From: a virus
IMG/VR virus record: IMGVR_UViG_3300033049_000066
Coordinates: 124,001 to 188,000 of that record
Direction: 5' to 3' (one strand)
DNA length: 64,000 bases
In this document: one piece after another, positions 29,414-36,640 of the stretch
How positions within the stretch are numbered: position 1 is the first letter of the stretch
How the letters are laid out: each line of letters begins with the position of its first letter
Translations under genes and position numbers: made by a program
Notes under the pieces: generated by a model
Seen by the model: the letters and a program-made list of their open reading frames with translations, nothing else
Databases searched by the model: none
What the model was told of the DNA's origin: nothing

Positions 29414-29887
29414 ATGATAAATCAAATTACAGGTAATTTATTTTCAGTAAAAGAAGGCTACATTATACACGGGTGCAACGCACAAGGTGTAATGGGTGCT
29501 GGGGTCGGGAGGACTATGAAATTCACATACCCGGGCGCATACAACATATATAAAAATTACATCAACAAAGCACGTGAATTAGGTGTATCCCCACTGGGAT
29601 CAAATACATATTATGCCATGAACAAATTAGTTATTATTAACGCTGTGACACAAGAATACTACGGAAATGACGGAAAGCAATACACCGATTATGATGCTGT
29701 TCGTGCTTGTTTTTATGATATAAATGCAGAAATTTTGCGATCACAAGAAATATTTGATAATATTCCCCGAGTGCTTAACTTTCCGATGATTGGATGTGGC
29801 TTTGGTGGTGGCAACTGGGAAGTTATAGAAGCTATCATAGAAAAAGAAATTAATAATAGTTTTGAAATGGTCTTATGGACTTTATAG
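29414..29887 (+). CDS. Macro-domain protein (ADP-ribose binding or hydrolysing)
   Basis: This 157-residue protein is essentially one macro domain. It starts MINQITGNLFSVKEGYIIHG, has CNAQGVMGAGVG as the ADP-ribose loop, VIINAVTQEYYG, and GCGFGGGNWE as the phosphate-binding loop. The layout is that of ADP-ribose-1''-phosphatase and de-ADP-ribosylating phage members. It could remove ADP-ribose signals or recycle tRNA-splicing or NAD-derived products. Its mRNA appears leaderless. Confidence 0.88.
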   Translation: MINQITGNLFSVKEGYIIHGCNAQGVMGAGVGRTMKFTYPGAYNIYKNYINKARELGVSPLGSNTYYAMNKLVIINAVTQEYYGNDGKQYTDYDAVRACFYDINAEILRSQEIFDNIPRVLNFPMIGCGFGGGNWEVIEAIIEKEINNSFEMVLWTL

Positions 29888-29898
29888 ATACTGAATAA

Positions 29899-29985
29899 CC
29901 CTCGGTGATGAAATTGGTAAACATAGAAGATTTAAAATCTTCCGCCTGAACAGGCTTGCGGGTTCAACTCCCGCCTGAGGGACCA
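29899..29985 (+). tRNA. tRNA-Leu (TAA)
   Basis: A class II tRNA with anticodon arm GAAGA-TTTAAAA-TCTTC, variable hairpin GCCTGAACAGGC, T-arm GCGGG-TTCAACT-CCCGC and ACCA encoded. Confidence 0.92.
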
Positions 29986-29991
29986 AACAAT

Positions 29992-30088
29992 CCAAAGATT
30001 ACGCCGATTCTCCGCGGAACGGTGAATGGATGCCTCGCTTAGGCGCAGGCTGTGAATAACGTTGGTTTGACTCCAACTCTTTGGGCCA
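29992..30088 (+). ncRNA. Atypical CCA-ended tRNA-like RNA
   Basis: Acceptor CCAAAGA/TCTTTGG, GCCA end and T-arm GTTGG-TTTGACT-CCAAC are good. The remaining 60 nt form GCC/GGC hairpins without a standard anticodon loop (TCGCTTA lacks U33). Confidence 0.5.
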
Positions 30089-30094
30089 ATTTAA

Positions 30095-30234
30095 AAGTGT
30101 ACTTAGGGGTGGTTGAATGTGCAAAGGGGCGACTTTAGCTTAATGGTAAAGCCCTCGGTTGTGATCCGAAAAGATGCGAGTTCGAATCTTCGTAGGTCGC
30201 CCCTTTGCGCATTCAACCACCCCTAAGTACATTT
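30095..30234 (+). repeat. 41-bp inverted repeat enclosing tRNA-His
   Basis: Arms at 30095-30135 and 30194-30234 are complementary over 41 positions with only wobble-compatible differences. The tRNA acceptor stem forms the innermost part, so the precursor would be a tRNA on a stem of about 41 bp. Confidence 0.9.
30128..30201 (+). tRNA. tRNA-His (GTG)
   Basis: An 8-bp acceptor (GGCGACTT/AGGTCGCC, as expected for tRNA-His with G-1), anticodon arm CTCGG-TTGTGAT-CCGAA and a slightly irregular T-arm around GTTCGAATC. CCA is not encoded. Confidence 0.8.
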
Positions 30235-30262
30235 ACGTTACAACACATGATAAATACTTACT

Positions 30263-30484
30263 ATGAAAGCAAATGAAATTATGCACGAAAGAACTAGTAA
30301 CCGCATTAAGGTACAAATGCACGAATACGGACCTATTGGTAATCGAAAATATTCATTAGTGGATATGCGAACTCGTAAGACACGAGCTACATCGTTCAAC
30401 GGACAGTTTGAGGCGAAAGCATACGCAAACAAAAGGAATTGGTTTATTAGCCCCGTTAATATAATCGAACCCGTTTCCAATTAA
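30263..30484 (+). CDS. Small basic protein, possible capsid-targeted
   Basis: This 73-residue basic protein begins MKANEIMHER, a looser version of the capsid-targeting pattern. The rest (KYSLVDMRTRKTRATSFNGQ) looks like a small DNA-binding fold, as expected for an internal head protein. Confidence 0.5.
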   Translation: MKANEIMHERTSNRIKVQMHEYGPIGNRKYSLVDMRTRKTRATSFNGQFEAKAYANKRNWFISPVNIIEPVSN

Positions 30485-30502
30485 TCAAGTTAACCTAAAT
30501 AC

Positions 30503-30531
30503 TAGACATTAGTCCTAAACGATAGTATAAT
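30503..30531 (+). promoter_or_regulatory. Sigma70-type promoter (TAGACA)
   Basis: TAGACA, 17 nt, TATAAT upstream of the AAA+ ATPase gene. Confidence 0.75.
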
Positions 30532-30574
30532 TGTACAAAGAATCATATACAATTTAACACTAACCAGGACCTCT

Positions 30575-31735
30575 ATGAAAACAAAATTCATGATCGGCGG
30601 TGATACCGTACACGTATTCAATATGAACGAAGAACTAGCGTTGGATAAACTCCCGCCACGGATCTACACCGTCCGGTTTGACCCACTACAGGGCTTTCAT
30701 CTTGGCATCACAAAAGATAAGCTTGACTTGCCTAGTAAGATTTACGGTGAGACTCCAATGCGTGTACAAAAGTGTATAGATACATATACCGATCGTACTG
30801 CATCTACCGGCATTTTATTAACCGGTGATAAAGGTACAGGCAAAACATTATTGATGTCGTTGCTTGCAAATGAAATAATTAGCAAATTAAAATTGCCAGT
30901 AATACTCATTAAAGAGGCATACGAAGGTGGTGCGTTTACAAACTTCATTGAATCCATTGGCGAATGCGCTCTTGTGTTTGACGAATTCGGGAAAATGTAT
31001 TGTCCAAATTCGAGACGCAACGAGAATGATATACCTCAAACCTCATTATTATCATTAATGGATGGGGTTGACAAAACCAAGCGTATGTTTATTTTGACTG
31101 AAAACAGCGAGCTGGACATCAACGACTTCATGCTAAATCGTCCGAGTCGCATCTACTATCACTTCAAGTACAACAAGCTTGACGAAGGCAGCGTCATCGG
31201 CTACTGCGAGGATTATAAGGTCGGCACCGAGGAGATAAGAGATATCGTAGATCTTGCTCGGCGCTCACAGGTTTTTAGCTTCGATATGCTCCAGACTATC
31301 GTCGAGGAGCACCAGCGTTACGGTACGTCAATAGGCGAGGTTGCGGAAGATTTAAATATCGACACGCGCGAAGAACAGGGCGATATGATTGAGGTGCTAA
31401 AAATACTCGAGCGTGGCACGAAAAATGAGCGTGAGATCTATGGCACGCCGTACGTCACAAAACCTAACAGTAGCTACACGTACATCAACATCAAGGATAA
31501 TAAAATTGAAAGTTCTGAGGTTGAGATGCCAACTGCAACGGCAGTGGATAGCACTGATAGCAGCGAAGATAGCCCTGTATGCGCAAGCGAGGAAAATAAC
31601 TATCGCTCCGAGTACGTCGAGGCGAAGAACTTAGCTTACGAAAAAGATGGGCAGCTGGTTTACGAAACAGAAAAATTCACCTTCATCGCAAAAGATATGC
31701 CCAAGCTTCAAACAAATTATTTGAAATTTTTCTAG
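30575..31735 (+). CDS. AAA+ ATPase
   Basis: This 386-residue protein has Walker A GDKGTGKT (about residues 84-91), Walker B ALVFDEFG (about 130-137), sensor-1-like RMFILTENS and an arginine-containing NRPSRI. An acidic, Ser/Thr-rich linker follows the core and the C-terminus ends in a hydrophobic YLKFF motif. Stand-alone AAA+ proteins of this type occur in large phages, with roles in remodelling replication or host complexes. The partner is unknown. Confidence 0.85.
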   Translation: MKTKFMIGGDTVHVFNMNEELALDKLPPRIYTVRFDPLQGFHLGITKDKLDLPSKIYGETPMRVQKCIDTYTDRTASTGILLTGDKGTGKTLLMSLLANEIISKLKLPVILIKEAYEGGAFTNFIESIGECALVFDEFGKMYCPNSRRNENDIPQTSLLSLMDGVDKTKRMFILTENSELDINDFMLNRPSRIYYHFKYNKLDEGSVIGYCEDYKVGTEEIRDIVDLARRSQVFSFDMLQTIVEEHQRYGTSIGEVAEDLNIDTREEQGDMIEVLKILERGTKNEREIYGTPYVTKPNSSYTYINIKDNKIESSEVEMPTATAVDSTDSSEDSPVCASEENNYRSEYVEAKNLAYEKDGQLVYETEKFTFIAKDMPKLQTNYLKFF

Positions 31736-31744
31736 GTAAACGAA

Positions 31745-32137
31745 ATGCGCACTAAATTATTAATTCTTGTAACTTTAACAGCACCACTATTTTTAATTGA
31801 CTGGTCGGCCAAGGAGAAGAGTTCCGGTGGTGAGGTCGACGCACTTTACTGGCACGGAGGGAGTCGCTACACCGTGAAGGACGACAATGGGGGCCTGATC
31901 ACAAGCAGAACGATACCGCCCTGGGGTAGTCCACACAACGGCAATGTCATTGTGTACAGTGATCTTGCTCCGGGAGAAAAAACTTGGTATCTCTGTGAGT
32001 GGGATTGGAGTTGGATGTACGGCACGATGGGTGGGGATGCGAATTGTGAAATTCACATTCACGGACTAGATGATATCATCCCCGGTAATTGGGATCATGG
32101 CAAATTTGGCAGAGGGTCAATCACACGCATAGAATAA
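31745..32137 (+). CDS. Exported protein
   Basis: This 130-residue protein has an N-terminal hydrophobic signal or anchor (MRTKLLILVTLTAPLFLIDW) and a Gly/Trp-rich mature part with two cysteines (LCEWDWSW, ANCEIHIHG). No family is recognised. Confidence 0.6.
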   Translation: MRTKLLILVTLTAPLFLIDWSAKEKSSGGEVDALYWHGGSRYTVKDDNGGLITSRTIPPWGSPHNGNVIVYSDLAPGEKTWYLCEWDWSWMYGTMGGDANCEIHIHGLDDIIPGNWDHGKFGRGSITRIE

Positions 32138-32157
32138 AATATCGCCAAAAAGAATAC

Positions 32158-32233
32158 AGTGACATAGCTCAATTGGCAGAGCACGAAGCTCATAACTTCG
32201 AAGACGCAGGATCGTTGCCTGCTGTCACTACCA
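32158..32233 (+). tRNA. tRNA-Met (CAT)
   Basis: Acceptor AGTGACA/TGTCACT, anticodon arm CGAAG-CTCATAA-CTTCG and ACCA encoded. Confidence 0.88.
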
Positions 32234-32270
32234 GACACTGAACAAATAGCAGTTAACTGCAGGAGGTAAC

Positions 32271-32747
32271 ATGTTCACCGTAGATGAAAAAACAGAAATA
32301 GTACAGTACTTAAAAGATATGCCCGCGAATTCCTCAGTGTATATCGGTTCTGACTCCGTGAAATACAAACGCAAGGGGTTATGGTACGCTCGGTACAACG
32401 TAGCATTCATTGTCCACATTGCATCAAAGCACGGTGGTAAGATTTTTCACACTACATCTGTCGAACGTGATTACGATCCTAAGAAGGAAAAGCCTCGTAT
32501 GCGACTAATGACCGAAGTATACAAAGCCGTAGGTGTTTACATGGAATTCGCGGAGGTACTTGAAGATTTACCTGTCGAAATCCACATCGATGTTAATTCA
32601 GATGAGAAGCACAACTCCAGCATCGTGCTGCGAGAAGCACTTGGCTACATCAAAGGAATGACCGGACTAGATGGAGTGCCTAAGCCAGATGCCTGGGCCG
32701 CATCGACGGTTAGTGATTACGGTGCCAGAGGGAAATTTACACACTAA
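32271..32747 (+). CDS. RNase H-like protein (YkuK/DUF458 type)
   Basis: This 158-residue protein has YIGSDSVKYKRKG, a strand-loop with the first catalytic-type aspartate, then FIVHIASKHGGKIF and EIHIDVNSDEKHNSS with further acidic residues, matching the RNase H-like YkuK group. It is probably a nuclease or ribonuclease; the target is unknown. A strong Shine-Dalgarno (AGGAGG) precedes it. Confidence 0.75.
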   Translation: MFTVDEKTEIVQYLKDMPANSSVYIGSDSVKYKRKGLWYARYNVAFIVHIASKHGGKIFHTTSVERDYDPKKEKPRMRLMTEVYKAVGVYMEFAEVLEDLPVEIHIDVNSDEKHNSSIVLREALGYIKGMTGLDGVPKPDAWAASTVSDYGARGKFTH

Positions 32748-32776
32748 GGATTCAATCGCGCAAGGATGCGCATTTT

Positions 32777-32852
32777 GCCGTCGTAGCTCAGTTGGTAGAG
32801 CGCAGACCTGGTACGTCTGAGGTCATCGGTTCAACCCCGATCGTCGGCTCCA
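32777..32852 (+). tRNA. tRNA-Thr (GGT)
   Basis: Anticodon arm CAGAC-CTGGTAC-GTCTG, T-arm ATCGG-TTCAACC-CCGAT and TCCA encoded. Confidence 0.92.
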
Positions 32853-32859
32853 ATTTTAG

Positions 32860-33876
32860 ATGCATTATAATGCTCGTATGATAAATACCGTTATGCCAAG
32901 ACATAAAAAAATCGCGCAAAGACATGCGAAAATTCTTAATATACAGAATCCCGCAACAGGGAAATTTGAGTTAGATAAAATTAAAACAAAATACGATAGA
33001 ATCCTTAAATACTCATTTGCGGAAATATATATTATAGACGCTGGAACTATGAAGTTCACCGAAGTCAGCGCAAACGCACTGCGGAACCTCGGCTACACGC
33101 TGGCGGAGATGCAGAAGATGAAGGCTGGTGACGTCGCACCTCAGCTTTCTGCCGGGCAATGTAACAAGATTTTTGTTGCGTTGAACAGTGGGGAAAATGA
33201 GGTCGCGAAGATGAAAACAGTTATTTTGCGCAAAGATGGATCAGAGTACAAAGTTAATCTTCGCGTACAGTACGCGAGTGGTGAAGACCCAGTGTACATC
33301 ATAATGGCGTCGGACATCACAGAACGTGACAGGTACGAAGCTGAGTTAAAAGCCCTTGCCTTCCGAGACCCCGGCACAGATTTGTACAATAGACGGTACT
33401 TCTTAGAACACCTTAGGGGAACGATAAACCATGCTAACAGAATGCACTCTCCTATTGGATTAATTTTAATCGACATGGATGATTTTAGTAAGGTCAATAA
33501 CAATTACGGACACATCGCTGGTGACAAGGTAATCTCAGATTTTGCAAATAAGATATGCGATGTATTTTCAAGGAAGACAGACGTCGTAGCAAGATACGGT
33601 GGGGATGAATTTGTAGTGCTGTGTATCGACAATTCCGCTGAAACATTAATCGCAAAATGTAACCAGCTTATAGCTCGACTAAACAAAGCATTGTACTACG
33701 ACGGTCACACAATTGTCCAAACCGCAAGCATAGGCATTTGCCACTACAACGCGAATGCTATAACAATCTCAACTGAGGATCTTATTAACGGTGCTGACAT
33801 TGCTATGTACAAGGCCAAGGCAGCTGGTAAAAATCAAGTCAAAATATGTAACAACGACGACCTCAATGAGGATTAA
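32860..33876 (+). CDS. Diguanylate cyclase with PAS sensor domain
   Basis: This 338-residue protein has a PAS domain (about residues 45-155, ending in the typical MASDITERDRYE linker) and a GGDEF domain (about 165-330). The active site is R-Y-G247-G-D-E-F251, with metal-binding D205. A canonical allosteric I-site R238-x-x-D241 lies exactly five residues upstream of GGDEF. It should make cyclic di-GMP from two GTP, with product inhibition. There is no signal or membrane anchor, so it acts in the cytoplasm. An alternative start is 32878. Confidence 0.92.
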   Translation: MHYNARMINTVMPRHKKIAQRHAKILNIQNPATGKFELDKIKTKYDRILKYSFAEIYIIDAGTMKFTEVSANALRNLGYTLAEMQKMKAGDVAPQLSAGQCNKIFVALNSGENEVAKMKTVILRKDGSEYKVNLRVQYASGEDPVYIIMASDITERDRYEAELKALAFRDPGTDLYNRRYFLEHLRGTINHANRMHSPIGLILIDMDDFSKVNNNYGHIAGDKVISDFANKICDVFSRKTDVVARYGGDEFVVLCIDNSAETLIAKCNQLIARLNKALYYDGHTIVQTASIGICHYNANAITISTEDLINGADIAMYKAKAAGKNQVKICNNDDLNED

Positions 33877-33877
33877 T

Positions 33878-33957
33878 GGCAATAATATTTAGGAATTACT
33901 ATTTGAAGCTAAAGTAGGTTATCACGGACAAGGGTGCAAATCCCTTCATTTCCACCA
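33878..33957 (+). ncRNA. ssrA: Permuted tmRNA, acceptor piece
   Basis: This is the 3' part of a tmRNA placed upstream of its 5' part. It contains the conserved GTAGG...CGGAC segment, T-arm AAGGG-TGCAAAT-CCCTT, acceptor strand CATTTCC (33947-33953), discriminator A and encoded CCA (33955-33957). CATTTCC pairs with GGGGATG at 33986-33992. TACTATTT (33897-33904) pairs with GGATAGTA (34025-34032), giving helix P2. The 28-nt segment 33958-33985 would be excised. Confidence 0.85.
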
Positions 33958-33985
33958 AAAGCATCTTTTTACAAGGGTTCTTTTG

Positions 33986-34210
33986 GGGGATGATTTCAGA
34001 TTCGACGTGGGACTGAGGATAAGTGGATAGTACGGCAACGCAGAAGTCGTGACACTTGAAGAAGCAAACTTAAAATAATCGCAAACGATTCATTTTACAC
34101 TGAGGAATTAATGGCTGCGTAAAGCGCCACCCTCTGAGGTTGAAACAGCCTTATAACCAGCTTGTTAGTCGTGCCCTATTGACGAATGAACACAATGTAG
34201 GGGACGCGAT
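33986..34210 (+). ncRNA. ssrA: Permuted tmRNA, coding piece
   Basis: It starts with the acceptor 5' strand and the conserved GATTCGAC. The tag frame begins after AATAATC at 34081 and encodes ANDSFYTEELMAA, ending with TAA at 34120-34122. A pseudoknot-like region follows that is recognisably tmRNA (GAGGTTGAA...AGCTTGTTAGTCGTG), then a CCCTA/TAGGG hairpin. The tag ends in a protease-type AA. In trans-translation, the tmRNA rescues ribosomes stalled on non-stop mRNA and tags the product for proteolysis. The exact 3' end is uncertain. Confidence 0.88.
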
Positions 34211-34216
34211 ACTTTT

Positions 34217-34290
34217 GACTCTATAGCATAATGGCAGTGCGAGGGATTGCAAATCCTTAGATCCCGATTCGACTTCGGGTAGAGTCTCCA
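34217..34290 (+). tRNA. tRNA-Cys (GCA)
   Basis: Acceptor GACTCTA/TAGAGTC, anticodon arm AGGGA-TTGCAAA-TCCTT, T-arm CCCGA-TTCGACT-TCGGG and TCCA encoded. It lies 6 nt after the tmRNA coding piece. Confidence 0.92.
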
Positions 34291-34309
34291 TTAATCTAGG
34301 AAAAATATT

Positions 34310-35128
34310 ATGAAATATGTTATCTTTTTTACACTACTATTACTCGCGGCGCCAGCACAAGCATGGGTTGTTAACGCAAATTTTGAAAACGGCAATATAG
34401 GGAGCAAAGCCAAAGGATCCGATGGATTCAATAGTTCATTTTCAAATACAAAATACACGAATGCGGTAGTACATAGTGGAAGACAGGCTGCTGTCACCTC
34501 AATAAAACAAGGTGAATACGGATTTGGTAAATGGGGTGGCTTAATAAGATTACCGGCGACCCTTGGTGAGGGTAAGCAAGTATGGTTTCGTGCGTGGATT
34601 TATTACCCGGCCGGATTTAGTTTTACTAACAATGGCATTGGGGTAAAAACATTACGGTTACATACAAAATCATCTACTGGAAGCAATGATGGCTACTTCG
34701 ATGTGCTAACTAATAAAAATGGACTCACTGTTGGGATCGAGCAAACGAGCAAAATATTTATAAAAAATAACCCAAATTGGAGAGATGTGAGCTCCGGAAT
34801 TTCAACTGGTGTATGGTATGCCTACGAAATGTATGTAAAACTTTCGTCAGTGCCAGGCAAGGGAATATACAGAGTTTGGCTAAATGGAAAGTTATTACTT
34901 AATGATACAAAAACACCGACTCTGAAATCAGCAGGGTCCAAGGCAGACTTTATATATATTTGGTCTTATTTCAATGGTAGTTCACCTAAGGATCAAAAAG
35001 CGTACGTTGACGACATTATTATTACCAATGAAGTCCCGGGCGGCCGCGATGCACAAGGAAATAGATTTATTGGTATTGGTACTCAAACATGGACTGCTAG
35101 ACCAAAACCCCCAACACCTAACGAATAA
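34310..35128 (+). CDS. Secreted jelly-roll protein, polysaccharide-lyase-like
   Basis: This 272-residue protein has a signal peptide (MKYVIFFTLLLLAAPAQA-W). The mature part is GYGFGKWGGLIRLPATLGEG-type, with WFRAWIYYPAGF, WYAYEMYVKLS, YRVWLNGKLLL and AYVDDIIITN, in the same order as its paralogue at 25062-25919. It is possibly an exopolysaccharide-active enzyme or lectin released by infected cells. Confidence 0.7.
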   Translation: MKYVIFFTLLLLAAPAQAWVVNANFENGNIGSKAKGSDGFNSSFSNTKYTNAVVHSGRQAAVTSIKQGEYGFGKWGGLIRLPATLGEGKQVWFRAWIYYPAGFSFTNNGIGVKTLRLHTKSSTGSNDGYFDVLTNKNGLTVGIEQTSKIFIKNNPNWRDVSSGISTGVWYAYEMYVKLSSVPGKGIYRVWLNGKLLLNDTKTPTLKSAGSKADFIYIWSYFNGSSPKDQKAYVDDIIITNEVPGGRDAQGNRFIGIGTQTWTARPKPPTPNE

Positions 35129-35139
35129 TTTCGCAGTAT

Positions 35140-35607
35140 TTAACGAGCGATGGTTATGTGTATTCCAACAACGGGGTTACCAGCTGTGACATTTTTGTGC
35201 TGGACGAATGAAATCTGTGGTGGCTGCCGGTCGCCGTATCCGTCCGGGGTCGGCATCGCTGTGTAGGTGATAGTCTGCGCATCTTCATCGCGCTTCAGCT
35301 TGGTAATACTCTTACGCGCACCATCTTGAAAGAATCCGTACAGCGCACCAATCACATCTTTTTGCACTGCTCCTGCTTCTGCAGGATCAGGGCCATTGAA
35401 GTACAGCCCGGTGTCAAGAAAGGTGTTTTTAACTTCCCAACTATCTCCCTTAGCGTACTTCGCAATAATATTGCTAAGCAGCTTCTTCACAGTCCATGCT
35501 TGCGATCTGTCCATCGTGCCAGTTTGAATCGCGTATCGAAGTTTTTCAACGTCCGACTTAGTAGGTGCTTTTTTCTTTGGTGCTTCTGTAATTTCTTTGA
35601 ATCTCAT
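35140..35607 (-). CDS. Hypothetical protein, possible capsid-targeted
   Basis: This 155-residue basic protein begins MRFKEITEAPKKKAPTK, a shortened capsid-targeting pattern (E-I-T-E then A). The rest is alpha-beta with FVQHKNVTAGNPVVGIHITI at the end. The function is unknown. Confidence 0.55.
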   Translation of the reverse strand: MRFKEITEAPKKKAPTKSDVEKLRYAIQTGTMDRSQAWTVKKLLSNIIAKYAKGDSWEVKNTFLDTGLYFNGPDPAEAGAVQKDVIGALYGFFQDGARKSITKLKRDEDAQTITYTAMPTPDGYGDRQPPQISFVQHKNVTAGNPVVGIHITIAR

Positions 35608-35629
35608 AATACTATTTATCTAAATAGAA

Positions 35630-36202
35630 TTAAGGAATCATTGATTTTGTTAAATTGTTAATGAACTTACGGGCGCTTACTAACTCAGATATGTTAATCT
35701 TTGCTAAGTCTACGATAGTTACTCTGCCGCTGAACGGCATTAGAAATTCATCAACGGACGGTACTTTCATAATATGCCCTTTTCCAATTTCTTCTATAAT
35801 TTTCTTCGCATTCCGGACAACAATTTCTAGTTGTAATACTGCAATAACAAAACCGTGCCATGGTGATTCATAAGTGGCAACCTTGCGAGAGATCTTGGGT
35901 GTGAAACCAGTGCGGAGATTTTTGCCTAGCATTACGTTGTACATAAGATAGTGCGGCGCATGAAGCCAGCTTTCTGTTTTTCTGTGAGCACCATCTGGGA
36001 TGGTGTAATGATGCTTAGTTATGTTCTTGTATCCTTTGTCCTCAAATCGAGCTTTTTCTTCGCCAGTGAATCCGCAGTAAGACCAATTACATTGTCTGTG
36101 GTCGCAAACTATTCTAATAGATTTACATTCTTCTGCGTTCGATGCTGATTTCCATGCGGAAATAAATTTGGTGTGTTCTTCTTTTGAATTAAATTGTGAC
36201 AT
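35630..36202 (-). CDS. Hypothetical protein
   Basis: This 190-residue protein has CDHRQCNWSYCGFTGEE near residues 33-49, a possible zinc site, and a helical C-terminus. It is preceded by a strong ribosome binding site (AAAGGAGAA) and a 5'-leader hairpin (GATGTCGTTA/TAACGACATC at 36224-36255). Confidence 0.6.
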   Translation of the reverse strand: MSQFNSKEEHTKFISAWKSASNAEECKSIRIVCDHRQCNWSYCGFTGEEKARFEDKGYKNITKHHYTIPDGAHRKTESWLHAPHYLMYNVMLGKNLRTGFTPKISRKVATYESPWHGFVIAVLQLEIVVRNAKKIIEEIGKGHIMKVPSVDEFLMPFSGRVTIVDLAKINISELVSARKFINNLTKSMIP

Positions 36203-36349
36203 AATGTTCTCCTTTAAGTTAGTGATGTCGTTAATATTTTGGGGATAACGACATCCTCTAAGGAGGACGAATTATTGTGTGGTGTAGTTAGTGCTGAAGT
36301 TTCATACTTTTATTTATCTGTGATCAGGTACGATAATATATTTCTCAGC

Positions 36350-36568
36350 CTAAACCCAGGGTCGGCCCGGTGTTAAATCGCCGGAGTTATTATCATTATC
36401 TACTAAATCACCAGGATTATTAGTATTGCCGTAAGTTGTTGGCAATTGGGTAACGTCAAGCGTGTCTCGGGCATTGCCGTCGGTTGTTCGGTCAGCGGCT
36501 GCTAGCGCTAATTTTGCGGCCTGTCTATCTTTTTTAAGTGGTAATGTTGATATGCCATTTGCTGCCAT
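36350..36568 (-). CDS. Small virion-type protein
   Basis: The start at 36568 (MAANGISTLPLKKDRQAAKL) follows AAGGAACAAAGGAAC; the longer frame upstream is not supported. The 72-residue protein with an N-terminal ISTLPxKxxRQxAKL motif and a Gly-Arg-Pro-Trp end resembles a small protein common in myoviruses and thought to be structural. Confidence 0.55.
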   Translation of the reverse strand: MAANGISTLPLKKDRQAAKLALAAADRTTDGNARDTLDVTQLPTTYGNTNNPGDLVDNDNNSGDLTPGRPWV

Positions 36569-36605
36569 AATTTTGTTCCTTTGTTCCTTATATTTATCAA
36601 ATCGG

Positions 36606-36634
36606 TTGACAGGTGCATGCAAATTTCGTATAAT
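36606..36634 (+). promoter_or_regulatory. Sigma70-type promoter for a leaderless mRNA
   Basis: TTGACA, 17 nt, TATAAT, then six bases, then ATG at 36641. This is the same geometry as the macro-domain gene. Confidence 0.8.
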
Positions 36635-36640
36635 ATACAC

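Noticed and set aside
33986-34210. Ordinary one-piece tmRNA ending in the downstream tRNA-Cys
   Set aside because: The downstream element is a complete tRNA-Cys with its own acceptor. The matching tmRNA acceptor strand, T-arm and CCA lie upstream, which fits only permutation.
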